A stretch of 6,997 bases of DNA from NCBI GenBank assembly GCA_020443005.1, contig JAGRJA010000463.1:1-6997 (forward strand). Reading direction: 5' to 3'. The DNA is from Pseudomonadales bacterium (GTDB taxonomy: Bacteria; Pseudomonadota; Gammaproteobacteria; Pseudomonadales; UBA7239). Below are positions 1-6,053 of the stretch, piece after piece (position 1 is the first letter of the stretch; every line of letters begins with the position of its first letter). The notes beneath the pieces are model-generated. The model saw nothing but the letters and a program-made list of their open reading frames with translations, had not been told where the DNA came from and did not search any database. The translations under genes were made by a program, and so were the position numbers.

Positions 1-285
1 AGGTATTTGCTCTGAAAAGCTGTTTACCGATGCCCCCACAATGGCAACCATCAACAGGGCAAGAACCACAACGACCAGCATAATAAGACTGATAGCACCC
101 GCAACGGGCAACCCCTTTTTTTGCAACCATGACAGCGGTGGCGCACACAGAACGGCAATAAAAAGTGATAACAGAAAAGGCACCATGATGGACTCGGCGG
201 CCTTCAAACCGGCAATCACGATAATAAAAGCAGCAAGATTAACCAGCGTTTTGCCGACTACCGAACCCGAATCAATTTCATGCAT
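1..285 (-). CDS. AI-2E family (DUF20/PerM-like) transporter, N-terminal part
   Basis: This is the N-terminal 95 residues of an integral membrane protein; the frame is open to the window's left edge, so the C-terminal three quarters or so are missing. I translated it by hand. It begins MHEIDSGSVV, has a hydrophobic segment at about residues 14-28, then the stretch MVPFLLSLFIALLCAPPLSW (34-53), then QKKGLP, a second long hydrophobic segment (62-84) and GASVNSFSEQIP. The pattern 'VPFLL-x-LF-x-A-x-x-x-x-P-P-x-x-W-L-x-x-x-G-x-P' followed by 'G-x-S-V-N-x-F' is typical of the N-terminus of AI-2E/PerM family proteins, which are usually about 340-380 residues. Members have been linked to autoinducer-2 export or Na+(Li+)/H+ antiport, so the substrate here is undetermined. 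The ATG at 285 has GGAG (292-295) seven bases upstream. It lies 69 bp downstream of the acyltransferase on the same strand and may be co-transcribed. The family call is from recalled pattern, not a search. Confidence 0.85.
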   Translation of the reverse strand, partial: MHEIDSGSVVGKTLVNLAAFIIVIAGLKAAESIMVPFLLSLFIAVLCAPPLSWLQKKGLPVAGAISLIMLVVVVLALLMVAIVGASVNSFSEQIP

Positions 286-354
286 CCTGTTACTCCCATG
301 TTTTACAATATAACCATTATCCTACACACAGCGGCATTCCCACATTCTGCATCA

Positions 355-942
355 TCATGCCAGATGAGGATACTTGCCGGTGAACCGCTTGAAATACTGG
401 CGAATTTCCTTCATATCGTTTTCGGTATCATCGCCGGGATAATAAAGCTCGCCCAGCACAAAGGTTTTCGACTTGTAGTCAAGCCCGGCAAGCAAAACGG
501 GTACATCAACCTTTTTGGCCAGACGCAGGAAACCGCTTTTCCACTTCTCTGTTTTACTGCGGGTGCCCTCAGGCGTAATGCCGATCACCATCCGCTCATT
601 CTGCTCGTACCATCTGGCAAGCTGTTGCAAAAGGCCTTCCGGAGCAGAGCGGTTCACAGGCACTCCACCCAAGGCAAGTAACAGTGACTTCACGGGCCAG
701 CGGAAAATCGTATCCTTCGCCAGCCAGGAGGCCTTCACGCCTATTGACAACATTACCAGCATGGCCAGGGCAAAATCCCAATTTGATGTATGCGGCGCCA
801 TCGCAACAACCAATTGCCGCCGATTGGGCAACTCTCCCTTTATTTCCCAGCCAGAAAGCCTCAATAACCCGCTGGCAAGAAAGCGTGTCACTGCATTTCC
901 CAGCCTCGGTAATTCATCCGGACATTCAGGTATCTTCCCCAC
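355..942 (-). CDS. Lysophospholipid acyltransferase family protein (PlsC-like)
   Basis: This 195-residue protein belongs to the PlsC/LPLAT superfamily, which transfers an acyl group from acyl-CoA or acyl-ACP to a lysophospholipid or related alcohol at the inner membrane. The blocks are in order: block I H-x4-D as HTSNWD (51-56), with catalytic His51 and Asp56; block II GGVPVNR (92-98); block III TPEGTRS (123-129), the phosphate-binding EGTR; and block IV VPVLLAG (147-153). It is shorter than housekeeping PlsC (about 240 residues) and lacks a clear N-terminal transmembrane anchor. It resembles the compact 'HTSNWD/TPEGTR' subfamily, whose acceptor is usually unknown. The start is GTG at 942, chosen because a complete AAGGAG lies six bases upstream. 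It is divergent from the acyltransferase-3 gene and 69 bp upstream of the AI-2E gene. The superfamily is secure; the exact substrate is not. Confidence 0.93.
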   Translation of the reverse strand: MGKIPECPDELPRLGNAVTRFLASGLLRLSGWEIKGELPNRRQLVVAMAPHTSNWDFALAMLVMLSIGVKASWLAKDTIFRWPVKSLLLALGGVPVNRSAPEGLLQQLARWYEQNERMVIGITPEGTRSKTEKWKSGFLRLAKKVDVPVLLAGLDYKSKTFVLGELYYPGDDTENDMKEIRQYFKRFTGKYPHLA

Positions 943-1077
943 CTTGATCTCCTTTCAGCGAAACTACGGGTGACTGCATTGTAACGCTTCGCCAATCTAC
1001 AAACCCCTGAAAAATAAAACCTGCATTTAAAATCATCATCTAGTGAAAAGCCACTGAAACTAAAGTACATTAACGCC
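943..1077. other. Divergent intergenic region (PlsC-like / acyltransferase-3)
   Basis: This 135-bp spacer must hold the promoters of both divergent acyltransferase genes. It is A/T-rich towards the acyltransferase-3 side (about 1010-1040). I could not assign a -35/-10 pair with acceptable spacing in either direction: TTGTAA (979-984) and TACAAA (998-1003) are only 13 bp apart, and TTGTAG/TACAAT on the minus strand are also 13 apart. No hairpin or operator-like repeat stands out. Confidence 0.5.
949..954 (-). promoter_or_regulatory. Shine-Dalgarno AAGGAG for the GTG-started PlsC-like gene
   Basis: Read on the minus strand, AAGGAG sits six bases before GTG (942-940). No in-frame ATG lies at the right place for the conserved N-terminus, so this site decides the GTG start. 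The match to the 16S anti-SD is full and the spacing is near ideal. Confidence 0.75.
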
Positions 1078-2187
1078 ATGAAAAACAAGCTTAAGAATGT
1101 ACAGGGCTTGCGTGCTTTGGCTGCAATACTGGTAGTTGGCATGCACATGTATGCCATCGAAACCAAGTACAGTGGTTCAGAAACCCTGTTAAGCAGTTTC
1201 ATGAAGGTTGGCGCATCCGGCGTCGACCTTTTTTTTATTATCAGCGGCTTCATCATGGTCACCGTCACAACATCCAGTGCCGGTGACTACAGCCAGAGGC
1301 CGCTGCGCTTCATCTACCAGCGTGGTTCCCGTATTTATCCACTTTACTGGTTTATCACGCTGGCAACCTGTCTTGCCTGGCTGTTAATACCCGGCTTTGT
1401 GCGCCTGGAAAATGTCTCGGTAGCCTATGTTGTCAATTCCTTTCTGCTGATTCCCCAACAAGAACTGCCCTTGCTGGTTGTGGGTTGGTCACTCATCTAC
1501 GAACTGTATTTCTATCTGGTTTTCATGCTGTTTCTTGCGCTGCCAAGAAAATATCTGCGCCAGCTGATTACCAGCTGGTTGCTACTGGTTCTGTTGGGCA
1601 ATTACACCATCAGGCAACAGCCGGAACTTTTTGGCCCGGCGATAAAACTGATGTGCAACCCGCTGTGCATTGAGTTTATTGCCGGTTGCTACCTTGCCCT
1701 GTTGCTGGAACAAACACAGCGCTGGGGGAAAACCACTTTTTGCCTCGGTTTTTTCCTGCTATCCGCCGGCTGGAGCTACTATTATCAGATTGAATACAGA
1801 GGGGATATCTACGGTTGGGAGCGTGTCGGGCTGTTTCTCCCACCTTATCTGCTGATACTTTATGGTGCTGTCGCCATGGAAAGAGAACAGAATCGGGAAA
1901 CACCCGCCTGGTGCATTGCCATTGGTGATGCTTCCTATTCTCTTTACCTGACCCATATTCTCGTATTATCAACGCTGGGCAGGGTATGGGAACCCTATAA
2001 CAGGGAAGGTCTCTTTGACAATGGTATTGTGCTCATTGCCATGTTCCTGGTCACAGTGTTTGCCGGCTTGCTGTGCTACCGCCTGATTGAAAAGCCCATG
2101 CTTGATTTCACCCATCGACTGGGACAAAGGCTGTTTGCAAAAACACCCTCGCTAACAAAACAATCAACAGAAACAGCAGCCGAATGA
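1078..2187 (+). CDS. Acyltransferase-3 family membrane O-acyltransferase (OafA/YrhL type)
   Basis: This 369-residue polytopic membrane protein has the hallmarks of acyltransferase family 3, which O-acylates extracytoplasmic sugars such as O-antigen, exopolysaccharide or peptidoglycan, or lipids. Visible motifs are QGLRALAA (9-16); the probable catalytic His23 in the first membrane helix (GMHMYA); GVDLFFIISGF (48-58); R85-I-YPLYW (85-91); GWSLIYELYFY (136-146), the conserved W-S-L-x-x-E block; YSLYLTH (287-293); and a terminal LIEKP (336-340). About ten hydrophobic segments are apparent. There is no C-terminal SGNH esterase-like domain, so it is the stand-alone form. The tail (345-369) is polar and Thr/Ser-rich. 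ATG 1078 is the family-consistent start but has no good Shine-Dalgarno; the nearest purine run, TAAAG, is over 10 bases away. Its stop overlaps the cysZ start. The acceptor cannot be read from sequence, and I see no polysaccharide gene in the window. Confidence 0.94.
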   Translation: MKNKLKNVQGLRALAAILVVGMHMYAIETKYSGSETLLSSFMKVGASGVDLFFIISGFIMVTVTTSSAGDYSQRPLRFIYQRGSRIYPLYWFITLATCLAWLLIPGFVRLENVSVAYVVNSFLLIPQQELPLLVVGWSLIYELYFYLVFMLFLALPRKYLRQLITSWLLLVLLGNYTIRQQPELFGPAIKLMCNPLCIEFIAGCYLALLLEQTQRWGKTTFCLGFFLLSAGWSYYYQIEYRGDIYGWERVGLFLPPYLLILYGAVAMEREQNRETPAWCIAIGDASYSLYLTHILVLSTLGRVWEPYNREGLFDNGIVLIAMFLVTVFAGLLCYRLIEKPMLDFTHRLGQRLFAKTPSLTKQSTETAAE

Positions 2188-2957
2188 ATTCACCCACCAG
2201 CGCTGTCTCACAAGCCCATCAAGGCCCTTCCGCCCTGATTCAGGGGGGCAGACTGCTTTTCGAGCCCGGCTTACGGCTTTTCATCATCGTTCCTTTTATC
2301 ATTAACCTGCTGATTTTCAGCATACTCTCGTATCTGGCCATTGATCTTTTCACTGTTTATCTTGACCAGGTTGTTAGCCAACTGCCCAACTGGTTAAAAG
2401 AAATCGCTCAATGGCTTTTCTCGATTTTATTCGGGCTGACACTGGTCGTGACCATGGGCTATACCTTCACGCTGATTGCCAACCTGATTGCGGCACCTTT
2501 CAATGGATTGCTTGCAGAGAAGGTCGAACAGCGACTCACCGGTATTGCACCACCGCACGAAGCAATTCCCAAACTGGTAATACGCACCATTGGTCGCGAA
2601 TGCCGAAAGCTGCTGTACTTTATTCCCCGGTCACTGGCCATCTTTCTGGTTTGCGCAATACTGTTTTTCATTCCGCTTCTGAATATGCTGATTCCGGTAA
2701 TCGGTTTTTTCTGGAGCGCCTGGTGCATGGCCATACAGTATCTCGATTACCCGATGGACAACCACCAGATCAGCTTTGGAGATTTGAAAGACAATCTTTC
2801 CTCGAAAAAAGGCAGCAGTTTCAGTTTTGGCGGCTCAGTTGCACTCCTGAGCATGATACCCGGCATCAACCTGGTCGTGATGCCTGTCGCGATCGCCGGC
2901 GCGACAGTGCTCTGGGTCAGGCAACATCGCAGTACCCTGTTATCATTACAGAAATAG
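2184..2957 (+). CDS. cysZ: Sulfate transporter CysZ
   Basis: This 257-residue protein matches CysZ (EI24 family), the inner-membrane high-affinity sulfate permease that supplies cysteine biosynthesis. The N-terminus reads GPSALIQGGRLLFEPGLRLF (14-33), followed by a hydrophobic segment (33-55). Then come a second hydrophobic segment (77-97) and the diagnostic LIAAPFNGLLAEKVE (101-115). A hairpin-like hydrophobic pair covers about 150-180, followed by IQYLDYPMDNHQISF (184-198). The C-terminus has GINLVVMPVAIAGATVLW (227-244). Length fits the family (about 250). The ATG at 2184 overlaps the previous stop as ATGA and has no convincing Shine-Dalgarno, so expression probably relies on translational coupling to the acyltransferase-3. 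No other cys gene is visible. The family call is strong; transport of sulfate is inferred from the family. Confidence 0.93.
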   Translation: MNSPTSAVSQAHQGPSALIQGGRLLFEPGLRLFIIVPFIINLLIFSILSYLAIDLFTVYLDQVVSQLPNWLKEIAQWLFSILFGLTLVVTMGYTFTLIANLIAAPFNGLLAEKVEQRLTGIAPPHEAIPKLVIRTIGRECRKLLYFIPRSLAIFLVCAILFFIPLLNMLIPVIGFFWSAWCMAIQYLDYPMDNHQISFGDLKDNLSSKKGSSFSFGGSVALLSMIPGINLVVMPVAIAGATVLWVRQHRSTLLSLQK

Positions 2958-3034
2958 ATAACAAAACCGTTTTTCTGACAACCGGCTTTCGTCTTCAGTT
3001 TTGAAAGCACAGCACCAGGCGGTGAAATTGCTGT
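2958..3034. other. Convergent cysZ/HIT intergenic region, no strong terminator
   Basis: This 77-bp convergent spacer contains two weak hairpins. GCTTTC (2985-2990) pairs with GAAAGC (3003-3008) over a 12-base loop. CAGCA (3010-3014) pairs with TGCTG (3029-3033), with a nested CACC/GGTG option. Neither has a GC-rich stem followed by a T-run on either strand, so a rho-independent terminator is not supported. Confidence 0.4.
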
Positions 3035-3472
3035 TTACGATAGCTGAACGGCGGTAAATGCAGGCGCTTTTTTGGCTAAAAAATCGAGAATTTTTGCTTT
3101 CACCTCATCGCTTTCCTTTTCTGAATAGCATAGGGCCGGATGCTTCCCCCACACAGGTGCAGGCCATGCGGGGTCATGATGAAAGCGAGCGATATGATGC
3201 AAATGTAACTGCGGCACCATGTTACCCAAAGCGGCCACATTCAGCTTCTCTGCAAAGAACACCTCAAGTAACAATTGTCCTATCAGATTCGACTCCTGCA
3301 TCAGCTGTTTCTGGTCATTTTCGTCGAGCTCCAGCAATTCTCGGGTATCCGTCTTGCGCGGCACCAGTATCAACCAGGGGTATTGGCGATCGTTCATCAA
3401 CAAAAGTCTGCACAAGGGCAAATCACCGAGTTGGAAGCAATCCTGCTCAAGTTGGGGGTGTAAACTGAACAT
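3035..3472 (-). CDS. HIT domain-containing protein (histidine-triad nucleotide hydrolase-like)
   Basis: With the start chosen here the protein is 145 residues. It is a histidine-triad protein of the proteobacterial subgroup often labelled diadenosine tetraphosphate (Ap4A) hydrolase-like; HIT proteins cleave or transfer nucleotidyl groups in the cytoplasm. It begins MFSLHPQLEQDC, followed by LPLCRLLLMNDRQYPWLILV (18-37), a helical stretch around 45-70, LNVAALGN (77-84), and the active-site loop PQLHLHHIARF (87-97). The consensus H-phi-H-phi-H-phi-phi becomes Q88-L-H90-L-H92-H-I. The first His is Gln, as I recall for this subgroup, while the expected nucleophile His90 is kept. DPAWPAPVWG (100-109) follows. 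The frame stays open 33 codons upstream, with possible starts at 3571 and 3514. I chose ATG 3472 because GGAG (3477-3480) precedes it and related proteins start MF-x-LHPQL. The true substrate is unknown. Confidence 0.9.
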   Translation of the reverse strand: MFSLHPQLEQDCFQLGDLPLCRLLLMNDRQYPWLILVPRKTDTRELLELDENDQKQLMQESNLIGQLLLEVFFAEKLNVAALGNMVPQLHLHHIARFHHDPAWPAPVWGKHPALCYSEKESDEVKAKILDFLAKKAPAFTAVQLS

Positions 3473-3647
3473 AAGTCTCCGCCGTTCAAATAAAAATGTC
3501 GAACCGTTTCTCATTGAATGCCTGCCACTTATCACTGTTGATCGTCTGCTAATGGGTATTGGCAATTGCATCTCCCTTCAACACCGGCAATACAATCCCT
3601 GATGGCAGTGAAAGTGACCCTGAGCCAGAGTCTAACCAAGCCACATG

Positions 3648-3660
3648 AAGCTGTCAGCTT
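3648..3660. repeat. 13-bp inverted repeat AAGCTG-T-CAGCTT
   Basis: Two perfect 6-base arms surround a single central base. The repeat lies about 50 bp upstream of the rhlB -10 box. The size is compatible with a dimeric regulator half-site pair, but a repeat of this size can occur by chance in a spacer this long. Confidence 0.4.
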
Positions 3661-3693
3661 GTAAAACAACAATTGATGAAATAACAAGCGCAT

Positions 3694-3710
3694 TACGGCG
3701 TACTGCCGTA
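3694..3710. promoter_or_regulatory. Operator-like inverted repeat TACGGC-GTACT-GCCGTA
   Basis: Perfect 6-base arms (3694-3699 and 3705-3710) flank a 5-base centre. The right arm shares two bases with the TATAAT box, and the repeat occupies the spacer between any -35 and the -10. A protein bound here would block or remodel polymerase at the rhlB promoter. The geometry suits a TetR- or MarR-like dimer, but no matching regulator gene is in the window. The sequence is seen directly; regulatory function is inference. Confidence 0.45.
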
Positions 3711-3714
3711 TAAT
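3709..3714 (+). promoter_or_regulatory. Putative rhlB -10 box TATAAT
   Basis: A perfect TATAAT lies 40 bp before the rhlB ATG, predicting a leader of about 34 bases. No recognisable -35 is found at 16-18 bp upstream (the region reads AACAAGCGCA), and TTGATG at 3673-3678 is 30 bp away. Either the promoter is activator-dependent or the -35 is degenerate. Confidence 0.45.
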
Positions 3715-3754
3715 TCAGGCCTATTTTTTAATCAGGCATTTACACACAACAACC

Positions 3755-5164
3755 ATGGTGTTTGGAAAACTCATCAAAAAACTTGGCAAGCCCTCCAAAG
3801 AAGAGCAAACATCTTCAATGGAAAAGAATCCTGACAAGGCCACAAGTGAAAGTCCCGCCCTCGCAAAAGTCACAAAACCTGCTGCCAAAAGCAGAACAAA
3901 AAAATCATCTGTACCCTCAAAACCGCATACCCACGGGAACCGGGTTAAGCAACCGGCGTGGTCATTGACAGACTTTGAAATACCCGCGGTTGAAGGTAAA
4001 ACCCGCTTTCACGATTTCGATCTGCCGGAAGCATTAATGCATGGTATCGCCGATCTCGGTTTCGAATACTGCTCACCCATTCAGGCTCAATCGCTGCCTG
4101 TTGTTCTCAAGGGTAACGATCTCGTTGGCAAGGCCCAAACCGGCACAGGTAAAACAGCCGCATTCCTGATCGGCATCATCGATCACTTGCTGAAAAACCC
4201 GATTGAAGGCGAACGCTATGCCGGTGAAGCCAGAGCCCTGATCATTGCGCCAACGCGTGAACTTGTGATGCAAATTGCCGACGACGCGCGTGCCCTGACA
4301 AAATATTGCGAGCTGAATGTTCACACGCTTGTTGGCGGCATGGATGCCAACAAACAAAAAGAAAAGCTGTACAAATCGCTGGTAGATATTCTGGTTGCCA
4401 CCCCCGGGCGGTTGCTGGATTTCATGGATAGTCGCGAAATATTCATTGACGAAATTGAATGTCTGGTGCTCGATGAAGCTGACCGCATGCTCGACATGGG
4501 GTTCATCCCCCAGGTGAGGAGAATCGTCAGGGCAACGCCCAAAAAAGAAAACCGGCAAACACTGTTATTCAGCGCCACTTTCTCGGACGATGTCATGAAC
4601 CTTGTCGATCAGTGGACCTATAAATCACTGACCATTGAGATTGAACCGGAACGGGTTGCCACTGACAATGTTGACCAGAAGGTCTACCTGCTAACGGCTG
4701 ACCAGAAATTCACCCTGCTCTTCAACCTTCTTCAGGATGAAGCCGTTGACAACCTGATTGTATTTGCCAATCGCAGGGATACGACGCGAAAACTTTACGA
4801 AAAACTGAAGCGACACGGTGTAAGTTGTGGCATTTTATCGGGGGATGTACCCCAGCAAAAACGCATTTCGACACTGGAAAAATTCAAACAGGACAAACTC
4901 AAGGTTCTGGTCGCAACCGATGTGGCCGGCCGGGGCATTCATATCGACGGCATCACACATGTTGTGAATTACACACTGCCCGAAGACCCTGAGGATTATG
5001 TACATCGTATCGGCAGAACGGGTCGCGCCGGTTCAAAAGGCACATCCATCAGTTTCGCCTGTGAAGATGACAGCTTTATGCTGCCCGCCATTGAAAAGCT
5101 GCTGGGAAGCAAACTGCCTTGTCTGCAGCCCCCCGAAGCGCTTTTGAAACCCCTGGTCCGCTAG
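3755..5164 (+). CDS. rhlB: ATP-dependent RNA helicase RhlB (DEAD-box)
   Basis: This 469-residue DEAD-box helicase unwinds structured RNA. In gammaproteobacteria RhlB works with RNase E and PNPase in mRNA decay. The motifs are complete: upstream aromatic Phe85 and Q motif SPIQ (107-110); Walker A AQTGTGKT (127-134); PTREL (166-170); GG (194-195); TPGR (216-219); DEAD (240-243); SAT (273-275); VFANR (336-340); ATDVAGRGIHID (387-398); and HRIGRTGRAG (417-426). RYAGEARALIIAPTRELVMQ (154-173) is characteristic of RhlB rather than RhlE, SrmB or DeaD. Residues 1-80 form a Lys/Ser/Pro-rich, low-complexity extension ahead of the core. The C-terminus ends about 43 residues after motif VI, without the basic tail of the E. 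coli enzyme. ATG 3755 is used because the extension is in frame and MVFGKLIKKLG is plausible. There is no clear Shine-Dalgarno; Met22 (3818) is an alternative without one either. Confidence 0.95.
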   Translation: MVFGKLIKKLGKPSKEEQTSSMEKNPDKATSESPALAKVTKPAAKSRTKKSSVPSKPHTHGNRVKQPAWSLTDFEIPAVEGKTRFHDFDLPEALMHGIADLGFEYCSPIQAQSLPVVLKGNDLVGKAQTGTGKTAAFLIGIIDHLLKNPIEGERYAGEARALIIAPTRELVMQIADDARALTKYCELNVHTLVGGMDANKQKEKLYKSLVDILVATPGRLLDFMDSREIFIDEIECLVLDEADRMLDMGFIPQVRRIVRATPKKENRQTLLFSATFSDDVMNLVDQWTYKSLTIEIEPERVATDNVDQKVYLLTADQKFTLLFNLLQDEAVDNLIVFANRRDTTRKLYEKLKRHGVSCGILSGDVPQQKRISTLEKFKQDKLKVLVATDVAGRGIHIDGITHVVNYTLPEDPEDYVHRIGRTGRAGSKGTSISFACEDDSFMLPAIEKLLGSKLPCLQPPEALLKPLVR

Positions 5165-5242
5165 CACAGTCATACAACACGCGGAGCAGAAATACGCTGA
5201 GCCGAACTTCTGCAGAAAAAATCCTGCTCATTGACTTGATGG
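5165..5242. other. Convergent rhlB/hydrolase intergenic region
   Basis: This 78-bp spacer has an imperfect hairpin GCAGAA (5186-5191)/TTCTGC (5208-5213) with a 16-base loop. An alternative pairing, GAGCAG (5184-5189)/CTGCTC (5224-5229), overlaps it. Neither shows a T-run after the stem on the strand that would need it, so I do not call an intrinsic terminator. Confidence 0.35.
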
Positions 5243-6028
5243 TCAGGGGCTCGCCAGACAATCGGCAATAGCGAGATAAACTGCCGGATTATAGGCAAAA
5301 CCCATATGACTGGATTTAACCGCTATGTGGCGAATATGGTTTGCCTCGTTCAGCCTTGCTGCCCCCGGAGAAACGATACCATCCTGCTCGCTGTATAACA
5401 CAAAAACCGGTGCCGGGGACGCGCTTTCCGACACCTGCGCTGCCGCCTCATCCTCCCTGCCATGATTCGACCAGCCTGTAAAATCATGACTATTATCATC
5501 TGTATCACTGCGATGGATTCGTTTCAGTAAATTCCATGCAGCGGTATCTCTCGGGTCACCAAAAGGTGCGCCCAGTGTAACAACCCGCCTCACCTGCTGC
5601 GGCAGCCTCACGCCCAGACTGTGAGCGTACACGCCGCCCAGACTCCAGCCAACCAGTGAAACTTTTTCTCCGGTTTGCCGAAAAACATGATCGATTTCAG
5701 TGGCGAGTTTATCCTGCATTTCGGCCCTGAATGCATTGATCTGATCCAGCGCGGTAATGCGTGTAAAACGAAAGTTCAGGCCCTGATTCCAGGGCCGCGG
5801 ATCATAACCTATGTCGGCCAGATAACGACGCAAGGGTTTCATTAACTGATCGTTGGCACCATAACCCGGAATAACCAGTACAGGGTGACCATCTCCCCTG
5901 ACAGATTTCCGTAACAGCTGCTTTTTTCGCAACAGACCACTACTTTCCCAAAGCGCTCGCGGCGCATCCAGAAGGGTATCCTTCAAGGCCGGCGGGTTGA
6001 ATGCTGCATTAATGGTTTCGTTTTGCAT
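5243..6028 (-). CDS. Alpha/beta hydrolase (lipase/esterase-like)
   Basis: This 261-residue alpha/beta-hydrolase fold protein is probably a cytoplasmic serine esterase, lipase or thioesterase of unknown substrate. HPVLVIPGYGAND (48-60) gives the first strand and an oxyanion-type turn; MKPLRRYLADIGY (63-75) follows. The nucleophile elbow is VGWSLGG (126-132), with Ser129 in G-x-S-x-G. TLGAPFGDPR (151-160) follows the next strand. The acid is probably Asp216 in YSEQDGIVS, and the base His241 in SSHMGFAYNP, so the triad looks complete. There is no signal peptide. The frame extends 18 codons upstream to 6082, but I chose ATG 6028 because GAGG (6036-6039) sits seven bases before it; the longer start would overlap the upstream gene. 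It lies 25 bp downstream of the PNPOx-like gene, almost certainly as the second gene of an operon. A chloride-peroxidase-like or PHA-related role cannot be excluded. Confidence 0.9.
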   Translation of the reverse strand: MQNETINAAFNPPALKDTLLDAPRALWESSGLLRKKQLLRKSVRGDGHPVLVIPGYGANDQLMKPLRRYLADIGYDPRPWNQGLNFRFTRITALDQINAFRAEMQDKLATEIDHVFRQTGEKVSLVGWSLGGVYAHSLGVRLPQQVRRVVTLGAPFGDPRDTAAWNLLKRIHRSDTDDNSHDFTGWSNHGREDEAAAQVSESASPAPVFVLYSEQDGIVSPGAARLNEANHIRHIAVKSSHMGFAYNPAVYLAIADCLASP

Positions 6029-6035
6029 ATCTTTA

Positions 6036-6039
6036 CCTC
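6036..6039 (-). promoter_or_regulatory. Shine-Dalgarno GAGG deciding the hydrolase start
   Basis: On the minus strand CGAGG lies in the 25-bp gap after the PNPOx-like stop, seven bases before ATG 6028. It favours this start over the longer in-frame options at 6082 and 6043. Confidence 0.6.
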
Positions 6040-6053
6040 GCATCGACCAGTGG

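Larger units (their letters stand above)
3473..3754. other. Divergent intergenic region (HIT / rhlB)
   Basis: This 282-bp non-coding spacer lies between divergent genes, and no convincing small gene is seen in it. It contains GGAG for the HIT gene at the left end (3477-3480). It also holds a short inverted repeat AAGCTG-T-CAGCTT (3648-3660), a 17-bp inverted repeat (3694-3710), and a TATAAT box (3709-3714) oriented towards rhlB. A TATTG/CAATA pairing near 3560-3600 is too weak to call. I could not identify a clear promoter for the HIT gene. Confidence 0.55.

Noticed and set aside
41..313. A plus-strand 90-residue reading frame at the left edge.
   Set aside because: It is antisense to the AI-2E family gene, whose minus-strand translation gives a clear family pattern. 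The plus frame shows no recognisable protein features.
286..354. A separate promoter for the AI-2E gene around TATATT in the 69-bp gap.
   Set aside because: The AT-rich stretch has a -10-like TATATT but no -35 at a usable distance; read-through from the upstream acyltransferase gene is as likely.
2411..3004. A 197-residue plus-strand frame overlapping cysZ.
   Set aside because: It is a shifted-frame shadow of cysZ with no family resemblance, while the cysZ frame carries the diagnostic CysZ motifs.
2985..3033. Hairpins between cysZ and the HIT gene as a bidirectional terminator.
   Set aside because: Stems are short or interrupted, and no T-run follows on either strand.
3473..3571. Longer HIT protein starting at 3571 or 3514.
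   Set aside because: The extra residues are Arg/Ser-rich, not family-like and lack a Shine-Dalgarno. ATG 3472 has GGAG upstream and matches the usual MF-x-LHPQL start.
5184..5229. GAGCAG/CTGCTC and GCAGAA/TTCTGC pairings as a shared rhlB/hydrolase terminator.
   Set aside because: Loops are long (16 and 34 bases), the two pairings are mutually exclusive, and a T-run is not placed after either stem in the needed direction.
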